From assembly GCA_947258795.1 (NCBI GenBank), contig CAMYJU010000024.1, positions 1 to 64,000 of the forward strand: a DNA stretch of 64,000 nt, written 5' to 3'. The DNA is from an uncultured Gammaproteobacteria bacterium (GTDB lineage: Bacteria > Pseudomonadota > Gammaproteobacteria > DRJJ01). Numbering within the stretch: position 1 is the stretch's first letter; each line of letters opens with the position of its first letter. Shown here in pieces: positions 16,870 through 23,939 of this stretch. The position numbers and the translations under genes were made by a program. Under the pieces are notes generated by a model. The model was not told the DNA's origin. It did no database searches and saw only the letters and a program-made list of their open reading frames with translations.

Positions 16870-18068
16870 GATTTTTTCACCAACGTACGGTCCAGGCCGA
16901 CCAGGGAGCGGAGATACACGCCTGCAATGGTGCCGCAGAAACCGGCAACCAGCCACAGCCAGCCATGCACGCTGCCGGAGACTATACCACTGTACAGGCC
17001 GCCGATATTGCAACCGAATGCCAGACGGGCGCCATAGCCTAGCAACAGCCCGCCTGCTGCAGCACTGAGTATCAGGCCCATGTTGAGCTTCTTGGCCGGG
17101 GCAAAACTGCCGGCCAGTGCGGCGGCGAGCACCGCGCCGAGGATGATACCGAAATTCATGATCGAGGTGACATCGGCCAGTACACTGCTGTTCAGCGCAC
17201 GGGCCGGGTAGCCGCTACTCCAGTAGGACAGGGTGGCGATATCGCCACCCAGTGCATTCCAGATTTTTGCGCCCCATAGGCCATAGGCAAAGGTGATCGA
17301 CCACGGATGCCCGGCAATCAGCAGGGTCAGCAGGCTGAATAGCAACAGGCCGGCCACGCCCCAGCTCAACGGCCACGGTCCAAACACCAGCCGGTTCACA
17401 AAGCTGCGTTCCAACCGGGCTTGCCGGACCGGCTTGATACGCCCATGACGACGTTGTTCCAGAAAACGCACCAGCCAGTAAAGTGCCAGTAACAGCAGTA
17501 GTTGTAGTAACAGGGCCGGTAGCCAGCCGAACGAATCAATGAGTGAAATCTTGCCGTAGCTGGGCAGGTCCAGCCACCATTGCAAATGGGCCGTGCCAAT
17601 TACCGAGCCAATAATGAAAAAGACCAGTACCACCAGCATGTTGACATGGCCACCGCCAACGGTCCACAGGGTGCCTGAGCCGCAGCCGTTACCCAGTTCC
17701 ATACCGATGCCGAATAGAAAAGCGCCGGTTAGCACGGAGATCCCGACCGGCCCGATTGCCGGGGTGACTGACAGTTGCGGGAATATATGCCCGAAGATCG
17801 GAAAGAACAGTATCGAGGTGAGCATGAACAGGGCCAGCTGTGCACGGATACCTGCGCTTTCACGCCGGTGTATGAAATTGCGCCAGACGCTGGAAAAGCC
17901 AAACGCGGCATGCAGCAGGGATACCCCCAGGCCGATACCGGTCAGGAACAGGGCGGCCTGTCTGATGCCGAATATGGCAAACAAATACAGGGCCAGGCCA
18001 GTTGAGGCCAGCAGGCTTAGTAAGACGACACTGGTTTCGGGATGGGTTTGCTGTGCGGAGCTTGCCAT
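16866..18068 (-). CDS. YeeE/YedE (TsuA-type) thiosulfate transporter
   Basis: This 400-residue membrane protein has about ten hydrophobic segments in two related halves. The conserved Cys-containing loops of the family are present: GMELGNGCGSGTLWTVGGGH, ARLAFGCNIGGLYSGI near the C-terminus and GFCGTIAGVY. In the studied member (TsuA of Spirochaeta) such cysteines line the path and bind thiosulfate by S-H...S contacts. It heads a minus-strand operon with the small Cys-repeat protein, an unknown protein and a periplasmic rhodanese. There is no TusA/YeeD-type partner gene next to it. Confidence 0.9.
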   Translation of the reverse strand: MASSAQQTHPETSVVLLSLLASTGLALYLFAIFGIRQAALFLTGIGLGVSLLHAAFGFSSVWRNFIHRRESAGIRAQLALFMLTSILFFPIFGHIFPQLSVTPAIGPVGISVLTGAFLFGIGMELGNGCGSGTLWTVGGGHVNMLVVLVFFIIGSVIGTAHLQWWLDLPSYGKISLIDSFGWLPALLLQLLLLLALYWLVRFLEQRRHGRIKPVRQARLERSFVNRLVFGPWPLSWGVAGLLLFSLLTLLIAGHPWSITFAYGLWGAKIWNALGGDIATLSYWSSGYPARALNSSVLADVTSIMNFGIILGAVLAAALAGSFAPAKKLNMGLILSAAAGGLLLGYGARLAFGCNIGGLYSGIVSGSVHGWLWLVAGFCGTIAGVYLRSLVGLDRTLVKKS

Positions 18069-18336
18069 ATACTGTGGTCATGCACCTTTGTGCTACAAAA
18101 GAACATGTGCATTAGCATAGCAGTTCAGCGATGATTGACGAAACTTATATTATTAAGGAGTACGTGCATACTTGCCGGTAACCGGCCTCTGTTCGGGGCA
18201 TGTCAAAGACAGGACTGTCCGAGAATGTTCAGTTCTGGTGCATCGCTGCTCTATTATGGTCGGTTATATTACCTTAATAGCGCAAATTTGATCACAGAAG
18301 TCACTAATATGCTGATTTTCAGAGCATTGCTTTTGT
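18069..18336. promoter_or_regulatory. Intergenic region upstream of the nasT-like gene
   Basis: No gene is seen. The region contains TGGTGCA at 18236 to 18242, a perfect match to half of the NtrC site. It lies roughly 120 bases before the start site predicted from the sigma-54 promoter at 18337, a normal enhancer distance. The hairpin GCCGGTAACCGGC lies near 18174 to 18187. The other NtrC half-site is not clearly present, so the assignment is tentative. Confidence 0.4.
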
Positions 18337-18352
18337 TGGCATCAAACTTGCT
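18337..18352 (+). promoter_or_regulatory. Sigma-54 promoter of the nasT-like gene
   Basis: The sequence TGGCATCAAACTTGCT matches the -24/-12 consensus TGGCACG-N4-TTGCA/T at all key positions, with GG and GC separated by exactly ten bases. It lies 43 bases before the ATG of the ANTAR regulator, so transcription would begin near 18362. Confidence 0.8.
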
Positions 18353-18394
18353 CATAGTCTATCAGTCTTAATCAATCAGGTTTGTTGGACAGTC

Positions 18395-18979
18395 ATGAAC
18401 GTAACACCGGGTGTCTTGCTGGTTAGTGAAACACCGGACAAGACGGAGGCATTAGAGGATACAATCAGGGAAGCGGGTTACCAGATCAAATCGCACATCA
18501 ATGTAGCGGATGATGTGCTGGAAGAGGTAAACAGTTGTGACCCGGATATCGTGATAGTGAAAACCGAGGTATCCAGCAACTATCTGATGAACCAGTTATA
18601 CAATTTGAATCAGGAGAACCCGAGACCGATAGTTATTTTCACGGACAAGAGTGAAAGAGGATTGATAGACAGTGCGATCAAGGCGGGTGTGAGTGCCTAC
18701 GTGGTGGACGGACTGACTGCCGATCGGGTGGAACCGGTACTGGAAGTCGCCATAGCGAGGTTTGTACAGGACCAGTCCTTGCGTAACGAACTGGAGAAGA
18801 CGAAGTCTCAGCTCGAAGAGCGCAAGATCATCGAAAAGGCCAAGGGCCTGATCATGAAAAGTCGCAATCTGAGTGAAGATGAGGCCTACAAGGCATTACG
18901 CAAACTGGCCATGGACCGGAACCAGAGGCTGATTGATGTAGCGACCGATGTGGTATCGGTGTCAGAATTACTGATGTAA
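18395..18979 (+). CDS. NasT-like ANTAR-domain antiterminator
   Basis: This 194-residue protein has an N-terminal receiver-like domain (about 1 to 125), a helical linker, and a C-terminal ANTAR RNA-binding domain (about 140 to 192: KIIEKAKGLIMKSRNLSEDEAYKALRKLAMD). ANTAR proteins bind paired hexaloop hairpins in leader RNAs and prevent terminator formation. Two such leaders are present in this window, one directly after this gene. The receiver looks non-phosphorylatable: the strand-3 position normally Asp is Lys (DIVIVKTEV), and the usual N-terminal acidic pair reads SE. AYVVDGL is typical of NasT. No nasS-like sensor is adjacent. The gene has its own sigma-54 promoter. Confidence 0.92.
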   Translation: MNVTPGVLLVSETPDKTEALEDTIREAGYQIKSHINVADDVLEEVNSCDPDIVIVKTEVSSNYLMNQLYNLNQENPRPIVIFTDKSERGLIDSAIKAGVSAYVVDGLTADRVEPVLEVAIARFVQDQSLRNELEKTKSQLEERKIIEKAKGLIMKSRNLSEDEAYKALRKLAMDRNQRLIDVATDVVSVSELLM

Positions 18980-19011
18980 GCAGCTCGACGTAGAGCTAAA
19001 AAGTTATTATC

Positions 19012-19091
19012 GAGGCCAACGCCGGCCTCAAATATAGACAAAGACGTCATTCGTGTGGGTACAACCTACATGGATCGACGTCTTTTTTTTT
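19012..19091 (+). ncRNA. ANTAR leader RNA: two hexaloop hairpins and a terminator
   Basis: Hairpin P1 is a perfect 6-bp stem GAGGCC/GGCCTC (19012 to 19029) around the loop AACGCC. Hairpin P2 is GAC/GTC (19037 to 19048) around the loop AAAGAC; its stem is short. Both loops have A at position 1 and G at position 4, the signature recognised by ANTAR proteins. The P2 loop and 3' arm form the start of a long terminator: AAAGACGTC at 19040 pairs with GACGTCTTT at 19077, with further pairing inside and nine T residues (19083 to 19091). P2 and terminator are mutually exclusive, so the binding of the ANTAR protein should allow readthrough into the oxidoreductase operon. Confidence 0.85.
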
Positions 19092-19102
19092 GGAGCGGAA
19101 AA

Positions 19103-21094
19103 GTGAACACAGCGGTTCATTTGGTAAATGAAAGCATGGCTAAAGAGAGCCTGGAAAACCCGGTAGTGATCATCGGCACAGGGCCTGTGGGTATCAAGGC
19201 ACTGTTGACCTTGCTGGAAAAGAATCCGGAAGAAAAAATCGTGATTTACGGGGATGAGCCCTGGGAGCCGTATAACCGGGTCAAGCTGTCATCGTTCCTG
19301 GCTGGCGAGCTGGGCTGGTCAGACCTTACCGAATCGCAAAGAGTTCCCGATCTGGAAAATCTGGTGCAGCATCATAATTGCAGGATCACTGGCATAGACA
19401 GGGAAGCTAGACTGGTTACCGATGAGACCGGCAGAAGGCAGGGCTACAGCAAACTGATACTGGCGCTGGGATCTAGCCCGCACGTGCCAGCGATAGAAGG
19501 TACTGATTTGCAGGGTGTATTTACCTTTCGTGATATGACCGACACACAAAGTCTGTTGGCCAGGCGCGCCAGGAGTAGGACGGTGGTGATTGTTGGTGGC
19601 GGTGTATTGGGCCTGGAAACAGCCAGGGCCATGTCGCGTGACAATACCAGGGTAATTGTTGTCGATCATGCCTTGAACCTGATGTCCAACCAGCTCGATG
19701 ACGATGCGGCCGAGTTGTTGAAGGAGCACATCCTGTCACTGGGTATCTATCTGTACCTGGGTTCAGGGATCAAGCGTGTGATTGGTGAATCCAGTGTTAG
19801 TGGTGTTTTGTTACATGATGGCAGAACCATAGTTTGCGATACCGTGGTTTTTTCGACCGGGATAAAACCAAACATCAAGCTGGCGCGTAATGCACGACTG
19901 ATCGTCGGCCGCGGTATCCGTGTGTCCGACACGATGCAGACCAATGATCCGGATATCTATGCAGTCGGTGAGTGTGCCGAGCATCGTAACAAGGTTTATG
20001 GTTTGGTTGCCCCGGGCTATGAGCAGGCCAAAGTCGCGGTTGCGGACATGCTCGAACAAAAAACCGCATACAAGGGTTCGGTTACGGCAACACAGCTAAA
20101 GGTGGTCGGGCTACCTGTGTTCAGTATGGGGCATACCGGAGAGGGCGAGAGTAAAAGTATCTATACCGAGTATGTGTATAACAAACCGGATTCCGGTCAC
20201 TACCAGAAAATCATCGTGTTCAGGAACCGGCTGGTCGGCGCAATATCGGTAGGTGAATGGGAATCCCTGCACCGCGTACAGGAGAGTATTTGCAAGAAAC
20301 GATATGTGTGGCCCTGGCAATTGAAGCGGTTTGAAAGGACTGGTGATCTATGGCCTGCAGTCGAAGGCAAGCATGTAGCGCAATGGCCGTCCAGTGCAAT
20401 CGTATGTAATTGCATGAGTGTCACGCGGAGTGAATGCAGCAAAGCGATTAATGCCGGTTGTACGACGGTGCCGGAAATCATGCAAAAGACCTCGGCTTCG
20501 ACCGTATGTGGTGGATGCCGGCCGTTACTCGGCGAGCTGCTTGGTGGTGTGGTCAAGGCCGAAAAAATAAAGGCGGCAAAATCCTTCCTGCTCTATTCGT
20601 TGCTGGCGATGTTGCTGGCCGGCGCCGCCTTTTTAACACCAGGTATCAGCTATAACACATCTGCAACTGATGCGTTGCAATGGGACATGGTGTGGCGCGA
20701 GAACCTGCTCAAGCAGATCAGTGGTTACAGCATGCTCGCAATACTGGCTGTTGGCTTGCTGGTGTCATTGAGAAAGCGGTGGAAACGCTTTCGTCTGTTT
20801 GACTATTCCGTCTGGCGATATGTGCATGTTCTGCTTGGCGTGCTGGTCGTTGCAGCATTGGTTACACATACCGGCTTGCGTTTTGGCAACAATCTGAATG
20901 CCTGGCTTATGATCAGCTTCAGCGGGCTGGTCCTCGCGGGCAGTGTGTATGGCGCCTTTATGTCATTCCAGCACCGGTTCGATGGCGTGCTGGTGCAACG
21001 TATTCGCGGATATATGAACTGGATACACCTGTTGCTGTTCTGGCCGGTACCGGTGTTGTTGACCTTTCATGTTTTCAAAACCTATTACTTCTAG
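19103..21094 (+). CDS. FAD oxidoreductase / BFD [2Fe-2S] / membrane b-type haem fusion
   Basis: This is a 663-residue protein read from GTG at 19103, seven bases after a GGAG site; earlier codons fall inside the terminator and are not used. Residues about 20 to 390 are a two-dinucleotide-binding oxidoreductase like the N-terminus of NirB, with VVIIGTGPVGIKAL (FAD), VVIVGGGVLGLETA (NAD(P)H) and DIYAVGECAEH. A bacterioferritin-ferredoxin-like [2Fe-2S] domain follows with Cys435, 437, 469 and 472 (CXC-X31-CXXC). From about residue 490 there are four to five membrane helices with four histidines (YVHVLL, VTHTGL, WIHLLL, TFHVFK), as in b-type cytochromes. NirB's sirohaem domain is absent. The layout suggests electrons pass from NAD(P)H through the membrane to the multihaem cytochrome encoded ten bases downstream. 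Confidence 0.85.
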   Translation: MNTAVHLVNESMAKESLENPVVIIGTGPVGIKALLTLLEKNPEEKIVIYGDEPWEPYNRVKLSSFLAGELGWSDLTESQRVPDLENLVQHHNCRITGIDREARLVTDETGRRQGYSKLILALGSSPHVPAIEGTDLQGVFTFRDMTDTQSLLARRARSRTVVIVGGGVLGLETARAMSRDNTRVIVVDHALNLMSNQLDDDAAELLKEHILSLGIYLYLGSGIKRVIGESSVSGVLLHDGRTIVCDTVVFSTGIKPNIKLARNARLIVGRGIRVSDTMQTNDPDIYAVGECAEHRNKVYGLVAPGYEQAKVAVADMLEQKTAYKGSVTATQLKVVGLPVFSMGHTGEGESKSIYTEYVYNKPDSGHYQKIIVFRNRLVGAISVGEWESLHRVQESICKKRYVWPWQLKRFERTGDLWPAVEGKHVAQWPSSAIVCNCMSVTRSECSKAINAGCTTVPEIMQKTSASTVCGGCRPLLGELLGGVVKAEKIKAAKSFLLYSLLAMLLAGAAFLTPGISYNTSATDALQWDMVWRENLLKQISGYSMLAILAVGLLVSLRKRWKRFRLFDYSVWRYVHVLLGVLVVAALVTHTGLRFGNNLNAWLMISFSGLVLAGSVYGAFMSFQHRFDGVLVQRIRGYMNWIHLLLFWPVPVLLTFHVFKTYYF

Positions 21095-21103
21095 GCGCAG
21101 GTC

Positions 21104-22489
21104 ATGAGTAGCGGAAACAGGGCCTGGTGGGGTTTGTGGCTGATATTGAGTGCAGGCACAGGCATATTTTTAACGATGCAGTTAACGGGTGAAGACAAAT
21201 CGGTGTTTTTGCCGGGTAAAACCAGTAATGGCCATTACCAGATCGAGCTGGCCTGTTCGGCATGCCATACCGATCCACTTGGTGGTGGCGAAGTATTGCA
21301 ACAGGCCTGTATGAACTGTCATGGCGAAGAGCTGGAAGTGGCTGATGACTCTCATCCAAAGTCCAAGTTTACCAATCCAAGGAATGCAGACCGAGTGAAA
21401 AAACTGGATGCCAGAAAATGCGTTACCTGTCATACCGAGCACAGGGAGGACATCACTCTGGAAATGGGAGTTACCTTACCGGCTGACTTCTGCTTCAAAT
21501 GCCATAGTGATGTGGCTGAGAACAGACCCAGTCATCAGGGTATGGCGTTTACGACCTGTGCTTCAGCAGGTTGTCACAACTTTCACGATAATCGCGGACT
21601 GTATGAAGACTTCCTGATCAAGCATCTGGATGAACCGGATTTACATGATGAGCTGAAACTGAACCCCCTGTCACTGGCGGACGCTTACCTGGCCACAGAT
21701 AGCTACCCGACTGAGCGATATCCGTACAGGGTGTTGGGAGATTCTGAGGCTGACCGGCCCGAGTCTGTCAGGAGTGATGCCAGGATCATGCAGGACTGGA
21801 TGGACAGCTCGCACCGTAAAGCCGGCGTGAACTGTAGTGCTTGTCATGAACAGCGGCTGGATGGAGAGGCCGCTCCTGTCTGGGTCGACAGACCTGGTCA
21901 TCAGGCGTGTAGCGCTTGTCATGGTGGCCAGGCTACAGGTTTTCTGGCCGGCAAGCACGGTATGCGCCTGGCGCAGAATCTGCCGGCAATGGTGCCCGGA
22001 CAGGCACGCAGCAAGATGAAGAAGAATGTGCATGAACGGGAAGTGGGTTGTGTGTCCTGTCATGGTGCCCATCGATTTGAGCGAGCACATGCGGCAGTGG
22101 ATGCCTGCCTGGGCTGTCATGACGATCAGCACAGCCTGGCCTACAAGGACTCGCCCCATTTCGATCTCTGGTATCGGGAGACAAACGGGCTGGCAGAAAA
22201 AAATACCGGTGTCTCCTGTGCCACCTGCCACCTACCCAGGAAAACGGTGCGCCTGGATGGCAAGGACATGGTCATGGCCGAACACAACCAGAACGATAAT
22301 CTGCGCCCGAATGAAAAAATGTTGCGCAGCGTCTGTATGCAGTGTCATGGGTTGAGGTTCTCAATCGATGCACTGGCTGATGAAAATCTAATCGGAAATA
22401 ATTTTTCGGAAAAGCCTGGCGTATATATCGAAAGCCTGGATCTTGTGAAAAAACGCCTGGATTTAAAAAAAGACATTCAGGATTTGTAA
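21104..22489 (+). CDS. Membrane-anchored 11-haem cytochrome c
   Basis: This 461-residue protein has an uncleaved N-terminal anchor (residues 8 to 25) and a periplasmic body. I count ten CXXCH haem sites (starting at Cys51, 69, 106, 130, 244, 269, 316, 335, 372 and 411) and one CX4CH site (Cys152, CASAGCH), so eleven potential haems. No NrfA-type CWNCK or CXXCK active-site motif is present. The spacing resembles the octahaem nitrite reductase/hydroxylamine oxidoreductase superfamily only loosely. It may be a reductase for a nitrogen oxide or an electron conduit. It is the second gene of the ANTAR-controlled operon and probably accepts electrons from the preceding fusion protein. Confidence 0.87.
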   Translation: MSSGNRAWWGLWLILSAGTGIFLTMQLTGEDKSVFLPGKTSNGHYQIELACSACHTDPLGGGEVLQQACMNCHGEELEVADDSHPKSKFTNPRNADRVKKLDARKCVTCHTEHREDITLEMGVTLPADFCFKCHSDVAENRPSHQGMAFTTCASAGCHNFHDNRGLYEDFLIKHLDEPDLHDELKLNPLSLADAYLATDSYPTERYPYRVLGDSEADRPESVRSDARIMQDWMDSSHRKAGVNCSACHEQRLDGEAAPVWVDRPGHQACSACHGGQATGFLAGKHGMRLAQNLPAMVPGQARSKMKKNVHEREVGCVSCHGAHRFERAHAAVDACLGCHDDQHSLAYKDSPHFDLWYRETNGLAEKNTGVSCATCHLPRKTVRLDGKDMVMAEHNQNDNLRPNEKMLRSVCMQCHGLRFSIDALADENLIGNNFSEKPGVYIESLDLVKKRLDLKKDIQDL

Positions 22490-22512
22490 TTGTAAAACGT
22501 AGGAGAGAAACC

Positions 22513-23085
22513 ATGAAATTGAAAAACGTAGTGTTGGTAAGTGGGATCATCAGTTCGTCTTTATTGCTGTCTGCATGTGGCGGTGAGGAGAAATCGAGCG
22601 GCATTGATCCCAAGGTAATGGCCGACTCGCTCCACAGTGTTATGGAAGCGGACAGAACGGTTTATACCAAGCTGATCATCAATCGGCTGGCCAAGGATGA
22701 GAAGGTGATCAAGGCCTCCGAGCACTGGAAGGATGACAAGGCCCTGGTATTGCCTGCACAGATGTTCCGCTATGGCGCTGAACGAGTTGCCGAGAAAGGT
22801 GCGCCATTCAGTTACTCGCTGTTGTCCTTATGGCCGGTCAACAAGCAGAACAAGCCCAAGACCGATGCCGAGGTAAGCGGGCTTAACTATATAGCCGAGA
22901 ACCCGGGCAAGAATTTCTATTCCGAGGAAGAACTCGGTGGCATCAAGTACTTCACAGCCGTGTACCCGGATATCGCGGTCGCACCGGCATGTACTTCATG
23001 TCACAACAAGCACAAGGACAGCCCGCGTACCGACTTCAAGATGGGTGAGGTCATGGGCGGCGTTGTCATCCGTATTCCACTTTAA
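22513..23085 (+). CDS. DUF3365/Tll0287-like haem lipoprotein
   Basis: This is a 190-residue protein with a lipoprotein signal (LLLSACGG, Cys22). A Tll0287-like domain follows, recognisable by PAQMFRYGAERV, FSYSLLSLWPVNKQN and FYSEEELGGIKYFTAVYPDIAVAPACTSCHNKH, with a single c-type haem site CTSCH near residue 160. Such domains occur as sensor modules and as small periplasmic cytochromes. Here it is free-standing, so an electron-transfer or small-ligand-binding (for example NO) role is more likely than signalling, by inference. An AGGAGAG ribosome site precedes the ATG. It lies between the 11-haem cytochrome and the globin in one operon. Confidence 0.85.
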   Translation: MKLKNVVLVSGIISSSLLLSACGGEEKSSGIDPKVMADSLHSVMEADRTVYTKLIINRLAKDEKVIKASEHWKDDKALVLPAQMFRYGAERVAEKGAPFSYSLLSLWPVNKQNKPKTDAEVSGLNYIAENPGKNFYSEEELGGIKYFTAVYPDIAVAPACTSCHNKHKDSPRTDFKMGEVMGGVVIRIPL

Positions 23086-23114
23086 ATCAAAACTGACAAA
23101 ACAGGAGAGTTGTT

Positions 23115-23531
23115 ATGACACCAGAACAAATCAAACTTGTACAGGAAAGCTGGGCCAGCGTAAAACCAATTTCCGAAAAGGCAGCGGAGCTGTTTTACGG
23201 CAAGTTGTTTGAACTTAACCCGGCATACAGGGAGCTGTTTCCTGAAGACATGGTTGAGCAAGGCCGCAAGCTGATGGCCATGATCAACACGGCGGTCAAC
23301 AGCCTGAACAACCTTGAAGCCGTGGTTCCTGCGGTTGAAGAAATGGGCAAGCGTCATGTCGGCTATGGCGTCAAGGAAGAAGATTACGATGTCGTCGGCG
23401 AGGCCCTGTTATGGACCCTGGGCGCAGGTCTCGGTGATGCCTTTACCGATGAGGTCAAGCAGGCCTGGACCGACACCTATGTACTTCTAGCAACAACAAT
23501 GAAAAATGCTGCAGCTAGCATGGCTGCATAA
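23115..23531 (+). CDS. Single-domain bacterial haemoglobin
   Basis: This 138-residue globin resembles the haem domain of flavohaemoglobins and Vitreoscilla haemoglobin. Key residues visible are Tyr B10 in LFYGKLFELNP, the CD-corner Phe in ELFPEDM, Gln E7 in VEQGRKLM, and the proximal His F8 in EEMGKRHVGYGV. There is no reductase domain. Tyr/Gln distal pairs bind oxygen and NO tightly. As the last gene of an operon for nitrogen-oxide chemistry it probably protects against nitric oxide, which is an inference from context. A strong terminator follows at 23554. Confidence 0.93.
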   Translation: MTPEQIKLVQESWASVKPISEKAAELFYGKLFELNPAYRELFPEDMVEQGRKLMAMINTAVNSLNNLEAVVPAVEEMGKRHVGYGVKEEDYDVVGEALLWTLGAGLGDAFTDEVKQAWTDTYVLLATTMKNAAASMAA

Positions 23532-23553
23532 CGCTCAAACCTCCTGAGCCTTG

Positions 23554-23586
23554 GCCCTGTGCTTCGCCACACAGGGCTTTTTTTTT
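23554..23586 (+). terminator. Rho-independent terminator after the globin gene
   Basis: An 8-bp stem (GCCCTGTG/CACAGGGC, 23554 to 23577) is followed by nine T residues. It closes the oxidoreductase-cytochrome-globin operon. Confidence 0.92.
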
Positions 23587-23776
23587 GCCCGCTGCTTTTG
23601 CACCAAAACAGGACAGATATCACTAGCGTATGCCCAAATAATCAGCCGATCCTGGTGCAGCGCTTCGAAGAATCGCTCTGTATTAGTGCAAATGCCCGGC
23701 TACAGTGATGCAGCCACCGTACATACTTGCAATAAATCACTATATAAAACAGCTAGATAAGTATTTCCTAATGTTT
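23587..23776. promoter_or_regulatory. Upstream region of the nrt promoter with NtrC-like half-sites
   Basis: No gene is seen. TGCACCA (23599 to 23605) and TGGTGCA (23653 to 23659) are both perfect NtrC half-sites, lying about 200 and 150 bases before the predicted sigma-54 start. They are 48 bases apart rather than forming one compact palindrome, so they are candidate enhancers only. Confidence 0.45.
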
Positions 23777-23792
23777 TGGCACAGTGCTTGCA
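23777..23792 (+). promoter_or_regulatory. Sigma-54 promoter of the nrt operon
   Basis: TGGCACAGTGCTTGCA is a near-perfect -24/-12 element: TGGCAC, GG-N10-GC spacing and TTGCA. The predicted start near 23803 lies seven bases before the first hairpin of the ANTAR leader, so the transcript would begin almost directly with that element. Confidence 0.88.
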
Positions 23793-23809
23793 ATATACCG
23801 ATTAAGTTG

Positions 23810-23895
23810 ATGGCCCAATGGCGGGTCATGTTGAATCGAAGGCAAAGGCGCCTATGAGTACACGTGTTTCGCGTGTGTTCGTAGGCGCCTTTTTT
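23810..23895 (+). ncRNA. ANTAR leader RNA of the nrt operon with overlapping terminator
   Basis: P1 is ATGGCCC/GGGTCAT (23810 to 23829, one G-U pair) around the hexaloop AATGGC. P2 is TCGAAGGC/GCCTATGA (23836 to 23857, one mismatch) around AAAGGC. Both loops carry A1 and G4. The 3' arm of P2 is also part of the 5' arm of a 20-bp terminator stem (AAGGCGCCTA at 23845 pairing with TAGGCGCCTT ending at 23891), followed by TTTTTT. Binding of the NasT-like protein to P1-P2 should block the terminator and let transcription enter nrtA. Same design as the leader at 19012, with a stronger P2. Confidence 0.9.
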
Positions 23896-23939
23896 ATTGG
23901 CAGGATTTTTTACGGAAAGCAAAGAGGTTGAAAAGCAGT

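Noticed and set aside
19055-19102. Upstream extension of the oxidoreductase reading frame
   Set aside because: These codons lie inside the terminator stem and T-run, with no ribosome site; the GTG at 19103 has GGAG correctly placed.
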